In this document: positions 45,584 to 55,677 of the stretch, one piece after another
Position numbering within the stretch: the first letter of the stretch is position 1
Layout: every line of letters begins with the position of its first letter
Translations under genes and position numbers: made by a program
NCBI GenBank assembly: GCA_013396755.1
Contig: VWZF01001856.1
Coordinates: 1,508,341 to 1,572,340 of the forward strand
From: Sclerurus mexicanus
Taxonomy: Eukaryota; Chordata; Aves; Passeriformes; Furnariidae
DNA: 64,000 nt
Direction: 5' to 3'
Notes under the pieces: generated by a model
Told to the model about the DNA's origin: nothing
The model's database searches: none
Seen by the model: the letters and a program-made list of their open reading frames with translations, nothing else

Positions 45584-45708
45584 CAAGGCCAGGTTGGATG
45601 GGGCTCTGAGCAACCCGGTCTGGTGGAAGGTGATCCTGCCAAAGGCAGGGGGTGGAGCTGGGTGAGCTTTAAAGTTCTTTTCAACTCAAACCTTTCTATG
45701 ATTCTATA
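45584..45708 (+). mobile_element. Short CR1 3' end
   Basis: AGGCCAGGTTGGATGGGGCT, GTCTGGTGGAAGGTGATCCT, GGTGAGCTTTAAAGTTCTTT and CTTTCTATGATTCTAT at the terminus. It is about 125 bases in sense orientation, with a G-rich variant (GGCAGGGGGTGGAGCTGGG) in the middle. Confidence 0.94.
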
Positions 45709-46356
45709 CTAGGGTTGATGTTATATAGAAGGACCTACAATTCTGTGCAGTAACACAGCATAGAGATCTCTGCACGAAGACAAATCCTTGCAAGCAAAGC
45801 CCTCTGCAAGGGGCTGCATTATTGGTGTTGTGTTAGACATGGTGGAAGTTTAACTGCAGGAATAAAGACCAAAAAAAATTAAAATCTGATCAAATAAGTA
45901 ATCAGTCTGAAAGTTAGTTCATTAGAATTGGGACATTGCATAATAAACAGACTGGAACGGTCACATGAGCTGGGAAGAGCCATGTGGTAGAAGATGCTGG
46001 AGCACAGCTAAGAGACAGTCCTAACAGAGGAACGGGCTCACTTGGACCAAAGATACCAAGAACAGACAACTTTCGATTAGAGGAGTTCATAAGTTGAGGT
46101 TCATCACAAAGATATATAAGGGAATAAGGAGAGTCTCACTGAAAGCAAAGAAATTTGAGAAAAAATGTCACACTTTACAGTAAGGACAAAGAAATTAATT
46201 ATTGTCAGCTGATGACACAAACTGACACAAATTGACACATAGAGTGTCATTGACAAGGAAGCTCTGGAAACAGAAACTTCAGGATATGAGGTCTCTTTTT
46301 ACAAATACTGACATTAAATTTATGGTAGGGAGTACTTTGCCCATAAAGTTAATACA
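45709..46356. other. Purine-biased single-copy DNA
   Basis: No repeat family is recognised. It contains three tandem 10-base units of the TGACACAAAC type at 46211-46240. A TATATAAGGG word occurs near 46113. No gene frame. Confidence 0.35.
46211..46240. repeat. Three tandem 10-bp units
   Basis: GATGACACAA, ACTGACACAA and ATTGACACAT lie directly head to tail, followed by AGAGTGTCAT, whose TGTCA is the complement of the repeated core. Confidence 0.8.
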
Positions 46357-46814
46357 GTCATAGAATCATAGAATGGTTTGGGTTGGAAGGGACCTTAAAG
46401 ATCATCCAGTTCCAAGCCCCTGCCATGGTCAGGGACACCTTCCAATGTCCCAGGTTGCTTCAAGCCCCATCCAACCTGCCCTTGGACACTTCCAGAAATG
46501 GGGCAGCCACAGCTTCCCTGGGCAACCTGTGCCAGGGCCTCTCCACCCTCATCATAAAAAATTTCTCCCTCCTCTTATCTAAACCTATTCTCTTTCAGCT
46601 TACTATAATTATCTCTTTTCAAGTCACGCCAGGTCCTTTTCCCAAGTCCCTCTCCAGCTCTCCTGGAGCCCCTTTAGACACTGGAAGGGATTCTCAGGTC
46701 TCCCTGGAGCCTTTTCTTCTCCAGGTGAACACCTCCAGTTCTCCCAGCCTGGCTCCAGAGCAGAGGGGCTCCAGCCCTTGGAGCATCTCCGTGGCCTTCC
46801 TTTGCTACTGGTCT
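46357..46814 (-). mobile_element. CR1 retrotransposon, ~460 bp 3' fragment
   Basis: AGTCATAGAATCATAGAATG opens with two clean terminal repeat units. Then come TTGGAAGGGACCTTAAAGAT, CCATGGTCAGGGACACCTTC, GGGCAGCCACAGCTTCCCTG, an ORF2-derived stretch with CTTTCAGCTTACTATAATTA, and further upstream ORF2 sequence ending in GCATCTCCGTGGCCTTCC. It is one of the longest copies here. Its frames are broken, so it is immobile. Confidence 0.96.
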
Positions 46815-47528
46815 TGACTAAGAAGGTCTGAGTAGAAAGATGGTACTGGTTACAAAGATGAGTTGAGACAGGGCATGGTGGAAGAGACCAGATACGTGGG
46901 TAATTCAAGATGTTTTGATAACTGCTAAACAGAAGGAGTGCAAGACACTGGCGAGGTGTCTGTAAAAGTATAAAAACAAGGCCAAAGAACAGCTTTTTTT
47001 TTTGAAAGAGTGAGTCGAAAAACAAGGTTTCTGAACAATAGAAATGAGGAAGGAAATGGGCAGAAAAACAGACAGAAAAGAAAAAAAAGAACAATTCAGT
47101 CTTACAAAAGAGATGAAGAGACACTGTAGAAAATCTTAAGAAGAAATGGTGGGCAGCTGGTTGTGAGAGAACAGAACATGGAAAGTTCTGTGGACAGAAG
47201 GAGGAACAGAAGAGACAGATTGTGGTTCACGGAGTTCATGGCAGCTCCACAAAGCTGTGTGTGGCTGTGGACTTTTGTCAGGGAGAACTGCAAGACCTAT
47301 TGAATGGGTAGAGAGAAGGAAAGACTGTGCCTTCTGCCAGGAAAAAGCACACAAGGGGCAAGAAATAAACCGTTTGAGAAGAACACACCACTTTATCTCT
47401 TCCTCTGCAAGTTCCTGGACACTCTGCTTTTCCCTCTGTGGAAAAGCAGGCATGTAGATTAATCAATGTGTGGTTGGTCTTGTTGTAGACAGAGAAAGGT
47501 GTATGAGGTAGTGGTGCGGTGGGGATCA
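46815..47528. other. Purine-rich DNA between opposed CR1 copies
   Basis: A 714-base, A/G-rich segment bounded by a minus CR1 on the left and a plus CR1 on the right. It has a TATAAAAAC word near 46970 and no recognisable gene or LTR boundaries. The origin is unclear: single-copy DNA or an unrecognised old element. Confidence 0.35.
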
Positions 47529-47808
47529 GACTCTTCTCCCAGACAATCCAATAGGACAAGGGAAAATGCCCTAAAATTGTGCCAGTGGCAGTTCAGGTTG
47601 GATAGTTGAAAACATTTCTTCACTGAAAGAGTGGTCAAGCCTTGGAACAGTCTGCCCAGGGAGTTGCAACCAGCTCCAGAAGCGTTTAAAGAATGAGTAG
47701 ACTGGCACTTTGGGATAAGGTTTATTGTTCATTGGGATAATCGGTTGCCAATTGGAATTAATGATCTTGGAAGTCTTTTCCAACCTTTGCAATTCTATGA
47801 TTCTATGA
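47529..47808 (+). mobile_element. CR1 fragment, second subfamily, 3' end
   Basis: CTCTTCTCCCAGACAATCCA, GGACAAGGGAAAATGCCCTA, GGTCAAGCCTTGGAACAGTC, TGCCCAGGGAGTTG, AATGATCTTGGAAGTCTTTT and two ATTCTATG units in sense order. The class, with a CTTGGAACAG..CTGCCCAGGGA block and a GGTCTTTTCCAACC end, is the same as at 57551 and 63178. Confidence 0.93.
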
Positions 47809-49759
47809 GTAAAACAGCTGCTGTCTAACTTTGGGCTAATTATTCTGTTCAAAGACCACGACACAGACCATGCTTCCTCCAGTGACAAATGTTTGAGCTC
47901 TGTCACATTTTTAACTCTGGGGCCAACACTCCACTATTGCTGCTAATGTCCATTGGGGTTATTTTGACAACACAATCACAAGCTGTTGACTTTGAAAATC
48001 TGATTAACATATTAATTTAAATCATTTGCACACCAATCAACCTTTGTACTTTTCCAGAAGGAGAACATAAATTGTCCCCTGTATTGTGAGCAGTAGATCT
48101 ACAACAATGTTCCACCACCACCATCGTGCTTGTTCTGCTTTACAAACCAGACCTTTGATGCAGATTTCAAAGAGCTTTTGTGTAAAATCCTGCTTGACCT
48201 TGTTGGATTGTCAACAGCAAACAACTTTTATCTACAATCTCTGGTGACTTTCTTTTCTTTTCTTTTTTTTTAAAAACATCAATATGTAATGATACAAAAG
48301 GATTTCTGATAATATAATTTTTTTACTGGCAGCAAAATAGCTGCCACTTTACTACCCTGCATATATTATTATGGGTTTATTATCTTGTCATATTTTTGTG
48401 TTTTTTTCTTTTTTTGAAGAAAAGGTTTTTTTCTAATATCCTTTTAACTGGAAAACATACTCAAGCCCTTTTTGCATTTGTTTAGCCTCCACTTATTAAT
48501 TCTTCTGTCAGTAGGCAAGGAAGAGAGGAATAAAAAGGCTGCTGGTTGTTCCTAGAAAGAGAGAATGTGTGTTTTGTAGTCAGAATGGCTCCAACCCATT
48601 CTACTGTGAGTTAAGGACTTGATTTCACTCTGTTTAGGATTAAGGCTGTGCATTTGTATTTCTGTGATGACTGCAGCAGCACCGACCCGTTCAAGTTGGG
48701 GGCTTTCAAGTGGAAAGAAATGCAACACATGATTCAAATCCCTTGCTCCATCAGAGCTTTGCATGTGGGTCTGTTTGGTACAGCAGTGATGTGAAGAGTA
48801 TTTGAGCTGAGCTAAGATCAGTGAAATTGGGATTGTGTGGGTCTTTGCACAGGTGATTTTCCCCACCATGTCTAATGCACATCTCTCCCTTCTGCTACCA
48901 TTACAGTCACCTGATGAAACCTTTTTCCTCTTTCCCCCTTCAAATGAGGACTGATTCTCCTCATTCATTTCACCATTTACCTCGCCCCAGCACTTCACTT
49001 TGGTGGTGCAAGTTTGGTAAATAACCTCACTGCCTCTGAAGAAGTCTCCTGCCTCTCCCAGAAGAGACACAAGAAATCAAAGACATGTTGAGTGCATCAT
49101 ATAGGAAATTTCTGGGAAATTTGTTTGAGCTGCTGCCCTTCTCCAGAGGGTGCTGCATCCAGGAATGAAATAAAGAGATGCACAATCAATATTTTCTGCT
49201 GATTTTTCTCATAAATTTGATGATTTTTCTTCACTTCTTAACTGTCTTCTTGTCAAAGCCCTTCTTTCCAATCAAATGGCTTAACTTCCAGGGTGATTTA
49301 TTACCTTTTTTTTGGTAAAAAGCAGGACTCACACTCAGTTTTCAATCCTGTCCATACCAGTGGCTTCTCTATTCCCTTGAAAGAGTGGAGAAAAATGGTT
49401 CAAAATCTCTCAGAGTATAGTCAGCCAAAGGATTGAATGTACACCTCGGTGTCTCAGTTCCAAGGATTAAATTCCTATTCCTTCCACCCATTGAGTAGAA
49501 AAACTAGGCCTGCAATTGCAGCCCTTGCAGGGGCGCAGCAACTAAACAGTTATTTTGACCAAAAAGTCATGGTTTGGCTTGGTGCAGGATGTCAGTGCTA
49601 CTGCTTTCATCCCTTTCCTGTTTTTCTTCCCACAGAGGGCACAGACACTGCCCAGACCAAGATCCACCACCATCAGCACCTGCTGAAGGTCTGCAGCCTT
49701 TTCTTTTGTGCCATAAATGCTATTAAATATCTCCTTTTATGTGTTCCACATCTTCTTAA
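47809..49759. other. Single-copy DNA
   Basis: No repeat family is recognised. A 172-codon minus-strand open frame (48552-49070) and the first part of a 164-codon plus-strand frame (49437-49931) lie here. Neither resembles a known family. 47990-48070 has TGATTAACATATTAATTTAA-type AT-rich words. Confidence 0.4.
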
Positions 49760-50165
49760 GCAACTCGCCATCAAAACAATAAAATTTAGAGGGGAGGGGA
49801 CAGCCGATCCCGAACGACGAATCGTTCTGTGTAGAGAGGGCCCCAGTCCTGTTAATTCAAATGACATTTTGACAGTAGCATGCTGTCAGCCCAATGGTTT
49901 GACCTATACAACAACCTCTAATTATTACTAATTAAAGAATTAATTATTCATGGCAGCACGCGCTATTAGCATAGCAGAGATGTGTTGGAATATGAGTTAT
50001 GCGCGGTTTATGAATCTTCAGAAAATAGATTCTTTAATAAATTAATAAAGGGGCTCTGGGGTTTCATTAAAAGGTGGCTGGAGGGGTTGCAAGCCAGTTT
50101 CCAAGGAGACCACAGGTGGTTTGCTTGGATTTTTTTTTTAGTTAAACTTGTTTGGGCCAGATGAT
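49760..50165. promoter_or_regulatory. Strong candidate conserved enhancer-like element
   Basis: This is the most regulatory-looking stretch in the window. From left: a CpG-rich hairpin-like inverted repeat GAACGA-CGAA-TCGTTC (49812-49827); inverted TGACAG/CTGTCA (49870-49888), the core recognised by TALE homeodomain proteins (Meis/Pknox/TGIF class); a cluster of homeodomain cores (CTAATTATTACTAATTAAAG then AATTAATTATTCATGG) at about 49917-49952; then CpG-containing GCACGCGCTATTAGCAT and TATGCGCGGTTTATGAATC. CpGs are kept at far above the local rate. No repeat similarity and no convincing coding frame. Enhancer function is inferred. Confidence 0.45.
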
Positions 50166-50330
50166 TTCCCTTTCCCCCCTCCCCCTCTCGCTCTGTCCTC
50201 ACTGCTCTTTCCTCAGGCAGTGAGGAGAACATTTTAATGAAACCCCTGTTGTCCTCATATCGCTTTGATCCCCGTGTGGTCTCCAACCTCCACGTTGGCC
50301 AGTTGGAGGACGATGCAGTTGTGTTTTTGG
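50166..50330 (+). other. Pyrimidine tract plus short open frame, exon-like or conserved DNA
   Basis: A 40-base pyrimidine-rich run (CCCTTTCCCCCCTCCCCCTC onward) ends in TTCCTCAG at about 50216, as a 3' splice acceptor would. One following frame reads SEENILMKPLLSSYRFDPRV and on into SNLHVGQLEDDAVVFLV without stop before a poly-T tract. Several CpGs are kept (ATCGC, CCCGTG, CACGTT, GACGATG). There is no consensus donor at its right side, so it is more likely an extension of the conserved element than a functional exon. Confidence 0.2.
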
Positions 50331-51424
50331 TTGGTTTTTTTTCTCTCTTTTTTTTTTTGTCCTTTTTTTTGATTGAAAGCTCCAACCAACTCTGCCATGA
50401 ATAAACAACAGAAATGATAAAAGCACACGGGTAAAGGAAAATAGAACAAACAAAGGAGAAAATAAAGGAAATTGCATAAATTCAAATGAGGCCATCAGGG
50501 TGGGAGCAGAGTTAATTACCTTGTTTTCTGTCTGGAGAGCAGATTTGGTGGTTATTCTTATTACTATTTTTATACCCATGTTTGTTTCTAACATGTTATT
50601 TCTTATTCTTTGGGCTGTTTTATAGATTTTATTGTTATTAAAGAGACAGGAGGGAGGAAATTTTTCACTTTTTCTTTATTCTTTTGTTTTCATTCTGTCA
50701 TGACCAGTATTTCCCAACATTTATTTCACTCTAATAATGCAGAGGATTTTATTAATACCTCCCAGTACTGCTAACTAAACAGTGATATAAACAGCAATAA
50801 CATCATTTCCAAGCTCTTGCTCCAACTTCCAGATCACATTAAAATTCCATCCTTGATAAAGGAAAACCTCAACAAAAAAGCAGCTACATTAAAAAGATAA
50901 AATGAAATGTTTCTGACTCATTTTCTGAGGACTTTCCAACCAGTGAAGGACATAACCAACAAGTGGAGTGATCCTTGCTGCTACACAAATCCCACCAAAA
51001 TTAACAGTACTGCTGTCAGGGACCAAGCAGGTCCATTATCTTGAAGGGATCCAGGATCCATAAGGATGATCATGAGGGAGGATTCATTCTTCACCAATAT
51101 GGTAGAAGGATATGCTGCTGAAAGTGATCTGAGACACTGACCTTAGGGAAGGAGGAATTACCTCCACAGGCTGTAGGGGAGTTTGGTGTTATGTGCACAA
51201 CTTTCCAACAAGATGCACGATGAGTCACACACCTCGCACCTTCAAGTTCTTGCACAAAGTCCATCACTTCTTGGTCAGTTAAAACACAACTGGTATTTTA
51301 ACAAGAAAGACTCATTTCTTACTTTTAGATAGCACTTGATGAATTTATTTGTTATCTTGGCAAGTGGTTCCAATAACCAACTACTGTGGGGGTTATGTGT
51401 TCATATACTAATTTCAGTTCATGG
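50331..51424. other. Single-copy DNA with T-rich tract
   Basis: A T-rich run lies at 50328-50372. At 50455-50530 words such as ATTGCATAAATTCAAATGAG (POU-like) and AGTTAATTACC continue the regulatory appearance. A possible CR1-like scrap near 51040-51075 is too short to call. No gene. Confidence 0.35.
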
Positions 51425-51642
51425 TAGGAAGATGTTCTTTCCTTTGAGGTTGCTGAAACCCTGGCACAGGTTGCCCAAAAAAGCTGTGGCTGCCCCGTCC
51501 CTGGAATTGTTCAAGGCCAGATTGGATGAGGCTCTGAGCAACTTGGCCTAGTGGAAAGTGTCCCTGCCCATGACAGGGGGTTGAAATGATCTTTAAGGTC
51601 GCTTCCAACCCAAACCATTCCATGATTCTGTGATTCTGTGAT
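51425..51642 (+). mobile_element. CR1 retrotransposon, 3' fragment with ORF2 tail
   Basis: GACCCTGGCACAGG-type sequence, then TGCCCCGTCCCTGGAATTGT, CTAGTGGAAAGTGTCCCTGC, TCGCTTCCAACCCAAACCAT and three ATTCTGTG units. One plus-strand frame still reads the ORF2 C-terminal end (KAVAAPSLELFKARLDEALS), a good match to the CR1 pattern PSLEVFKARLDGALSNL. A well-preserved, fairly young copy. Confidence 0.96.
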
Positions 51643-52161
51643 GTGGGGGGACAGTGACCACATATGTCTACATCTACATACAGTGTCTAAAACAATAAGG
51701 TTTTGATCTCAGGTGAAGCTGTGGCTGCTCTGATAATCCAGTTCTACATTTCTGTTGTCTTTTTGATCCTTTTCACTTATCACAGCACTTAGAGACTTTA
51801 ATAAGGAACTGAGGTTCCCCTTTGCTATGTGTGGTATGTACACAGAAGTGGGATCACATTACAACCTTGCAGCAGTTGGATAAACTTGATCTCCCCGTGT
51901 CTGTTTGGCAAATTGACAGGCAGAGCCCGTTCCTGTTGAAGCCAGATCCTTCAAAGAGTGTGGATGATCCCAAGCTGTTAAACCAGTAGGTCATAAAATG
52001 CCAGTTTCAAGAGACTAAAAATCGGAGTAAAACATCGTGCTTGGAAAAGATCAATTTCCCACAGAAATGTATCATGTGTGTCATGCTGCTTATTTTGAGA
52101 CAACTCCTCAAGTCTTGCAGTGAGTTCTGTGGTCAAATTAAACAGTCAAAATGTATTCAGG

Positions 52162-52238
52162 TTATGATATCAATATCCCAGTAATAATACAAATACTAGT
52201 TATGCCAATATTTCAGTAATAATACCAATAACCCAAGT
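52162..52238. repeat. Two-copy tandem duplication (~38 bp)
   Basis: TTATGATATCAATATCCCAG with its following TAATAATACAAATACTAG is repeated as TTATGCCAATATTTCAGTAA with TAATACCAATAACCCAAG. The copies share the AGTAATAATAC core and differ by about 8 changes, so the duplication is not recent. Confidence 0.75.
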
Positions 52239-53021
52239 CAGCTGGGATATCTTGGTTTCCTTGAACAAGAGCAAAATCATGCATCTGGTGCCCACTTCCA
52301 GATAGGCATTAGAGGAATATTAGAGGAACGAAGTGCCTCTTATTTTTCCCTGAGAAAAAAAAGTGAAAAACTTCTGGTTTCGAATGAAAACACATGCTGA
52401 AATTGCCATTTTAAAATATGCAGGATAATTCTTGTTTTCCTATATGGATTAAGTCCCTGTCCTGAACAAGATATCTGTCTGGGATGCTTTATAATAATGT
52501 TGCTCTTGGCAAGTTTAGAAATAAGCTCAGGACATAATTCAGAACTGAGTTCCTAATCCAAATTGGGATTTAAAGTATAAAAAGGAAAAGTCTCAGTTTA
52601 ACCCAGACATGGAAGATGCTGCTGCACCGATCACCTAAAGTTTTAATGAAGTCTAAAGCAAATTGACTGAGACGATTCTCAGAAAACCTAACCAATTTTA
52701 TTTAAATACCTGAAAAATAATTTATATGCTTAACTTCGGGCACAAAGGTTTGAAAACCTAATTGGCTCAACCAATATTACACAGAAAATCAGCATTACCC
52801 TTTTCTGTCTATAGCAGTTAACTGGACTCAGAACATATAGAAAAGCCTGCTATAGATTTTAAATTTTGACTTGCTCTGCCAAGGTTTGGGACAGATTTGC
52901 CTGGTAATTCCTGTTATACTTTTACCTCATGTCAGTTTTCATGTTTATGTAAACTGAAACACTTAATTGAAACAAAAAATTTGACTAGTGAGTATGGTTT
53001 AAAAATATTCTCTGATATTTT

Positions 53022-53038
53022 ACCTTTTTTTTTTTTTT
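53022..53038. repeat. Poly-T tract
   Basis: A run of about 16 T residues. Confidence 0.9.
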
Positions 53039-55326
53039 GGTAGGTGGAAGTGTTTTGAACAGCTCTAACTTGTTTTTACAATAGTGAGATATTTAAAATT
53101 TTCAGAATTTTGCAAATGCATTTTTTTGATAATAAGTTAATTACAGGAACAATTTCTTTCATATAAGAACTGAGAAAAAAAAAATGATTTAATTACATAA
53201 AAACACACACACAACTCTGCATTTCTGATTTAATGTCCACACCACAAATCTGTAGACGGGGCATATAGGCATATGCATATGTGTAAGGATGGTTATACTT
53301 GATAATTTAAGGAACAATATCAACATTTCTATTTTGTCACAGAACCAGCAAAACACTTTCAATTTCCTCTGAGCCACTGGGTAACATCTATTTCCTTCCT
53401 TCCATTCCTCCCCTGCCTTTGAGATACCTTTACCACGTGCCAATGAAACGGGTACAAACTGCCCTTCATTCGTTCCATGTTGCATGATTTTTGTTCTACC
53501 TACTGCAGATGTTTCCTAAGTGTCAGATATCTCTGGCATATCCAGGACAACATTTGGAAATTTCCCAGTGATCCTTACTCCTTCAATATATTTTCCTCTT
53601 TCCTTTAGATTTATATGCTGGGATTATTTATTTCTGGTTTTATCAGATATTTTTGATGAAGCTTCTTTAGTGGAGGAAGAAATTTCACTTGTTTCCTCAT
53701 GCTTTTATGCTTTGCTGATCAGTTTGTGGTTAGAGATTTATATACTGGAAGCTTTTTTTCTCTCTATTTTGAGCCTCCATTCCCTGAAAGGGTTCTTTTT
53801 GTCTTTTTCTTTTTTCCTGCTCTTATTTATATTTTTCTAGTGTTGCTGCAGCCTAATGAAAACTCAATTTATTCCCTGAAGAAATTTAATATTCTGAAAT
53901 TTGGGTTCACCAGCCTCAAAATCTCTGAATTTTTTATAGCATTTTTCTCTGTCCAGCTCATCTGCCCCAAAAGCAAAGGTCTGGGGTGATGTGCAAGCCC
54001 AGCTCTGGGGCAGACAGAGATCAGTTCTGTCTCAGCTTTAACTGAATAACAATTGTCCAAACAGTTCTAGCAAGGCTATTACGGTGCTGCTCATTTAACA
54101 ATGATCTGGACCAGAACATGAAATCAGGAGAAATAAATGGATATCCAAACACTGAAGTTAATTACTAACACAAATGGATGTTTACTAATATATATTGTCG
54201 GAGCAGTTTTCACTCTAGGAAAATATTATCAGACCCTATGGGCATCCATTCCCCAGTTTTTTTTTTATTTTAATGAGCTCAGGAAAGATTAAAGCCCTAA
54301 TTAAACACATATTTTATTTCTGTATTTAGGGTTTTGTTTTGTTTTTTAAACTGCATCCTTTTAATGTAAAACTGACATTCTGGCATTGCTCATATGCCCA
54401 GAAGAATTAGATAATCAACAACAGTTTATAATAAGAGTGAGCCAGAACAGAGTATGAAGTTCAATAAAGAGGGTGTGTTTTCCTTCACATGGTTGGGAGA
54501 GATCAGATTCTCTTCTGGGTTTGGAGGCTTATTGTGCAAGGTAGGCTCAGAAGTGCAAATGTATTTACACTTTGAAAACATTTATTTGAACTGCAGTCAA
54601 AGTTTGAAAGCCAGCTGTTGACAGACTCAATTAAAAAATAAATTTAATTAAAATTAAATTAAATAGAGATAGTAGCATCACATATAGACAACTATATCCA
54701 TCCTAATCATCGATCTGTGACTCAGCTTTCCTAACTCCAGACATCTACGACCTTGGTGCCCACGTGAGCATTTTTGATCTCAGTTTCAGTCTAAGGGAGA
54801 GTTACTTCAGTCACTATGATATGAAAAGTGACACAACAAATCCTGAAGGAAGAATATACATTTGAACAGCTGAACTGCTCTCCAAAATCTGCCTCGGTCT
54901 CCACTGACAGGAGTGGGGCACACACCACCTGTAAGTGATTAAAATTATGATGCTGGAAACCAACATCCTGAGTGCAGAGCTGATGCTTGAAAGAACTTGA
55001 AAGGAGATTGTGGTAAATAGCTGAAATTTAAAAGTCTATTTCTGTGGCTGATGGAGTGAGCTGAAGTTTATCCCATTCTTCCTGCCCCAAATACCATCAT
55101 ATTCTCTTCACATGTGGGTGGACTAGGCAAGATCAGAAATTTATGGAACACTTAGACCAGTAAAATGATGGCTAAATGTATTTGAACTATATATAATGAA
55201 TAGAAAAGTTGTCTTTTAAAAGACAACAAAAGGGAGAGAGAAGAACTTCTTAAGTGAAATAATCAGTGTGTTACCCAAACCATGCTGTTTATTCAGGTGA
55301 TTTATAAGGAAAGAGAAGGTTTAGTG

Positions 55327-55677
55327 ATAGCAGCCTTTCAGTACCTAAAGGGAGACTACAGGAAGGCTGAAGAGGGACTTTTTGCAAGCTAAGCAGTGAT
55401 AGGACAAGTAGGAATGGCTTTAAGTTGAGAAAGGGTAGATTTATTGGATATTAGGAAGAATATCCTAGGAAGAATATTCCCTGTGAGGGTGGGGAGGCTC
55501 TGGCACATGTTGGCAGAGAAGCTGTGGCTGCCACATCCTTGGAAGTGTGCAAGGCCAGGCTGGACGGGACTTGGAGCAACCTGGGCTAGTGGAAGGTGTC
55601 CTTGCACATGGCAGGGGGTTTAGAACTAGATGACCTTCAAGGTTCCTTCAAATCCAAACCACTCTGTGATTCTGTGA
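55327..55677 (+). mobile_element. CR1 retrotransposon, ~350 bp 3' fragment
   Basis: Sense order: AGCCTTTCAGTACCTAAAGG, CAGGAAGGCTGAAGAGGGAC, GGACAAGTAGGAATGGCTTT, TATTGGATATTAGGAAGAAT, AGAGAAGCTGTGGCTGCCAC, CTAGTGGAAGGTGTCCTTGC and CACTCTGTGATTCTGTGA. The GGAAGAATATTC segment is duplicated in tandem (AGGAAGAATATCCT twice, around 55453-55480), which breaks the ORF2 frame. Confidence 0.95.

Larger units (their letters stand above)
51643..55326. other. Single-copy AT-rich DNA
   Basis: Over 3.6 kb without CR1. It holds a tandem duplication at 52162-52238, a poly-T run at 53022-53038 and AT-rich simple sequence at 54631-54665. 54265-54330 has AATGAGCTC and CCCTAATTAAAC words. Hydrophobic open frames at 53520-53989 arise from T-rich sequence and are not recognised as genes. 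Confidence 0.4.

Noticed and set aside
45709..47528. Possible endogenous retrovirus or LTR (TATA-like words, purine-rich stretch, AATAAA near 44853)
   Set aside because: No paired long terminal repeats, primer-binding site, polypurine/LTR junction or retroviral protein motif could be seen.
48552..49070. 172-codon minus-strand open frame, the longest in the window
   Set aside because: No recognised family, no splice or promoter context, and the length is within what chance gives for 64 kb in six frames.
51035..51075. CR1-like scrap (TTGAAGGGATCC .. CATAAGGATGATCAT)
   Set aside because: Too short and with an internal duplication of GGATCCA; cannot be told from chance.
53520..53989. Two overlapping hydrophobic open frames resembling membrane proteins
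   Set aside because: The region is T-rich, which gives Phe/Leu-rich translations in several frames; no family or start context supports a gene.
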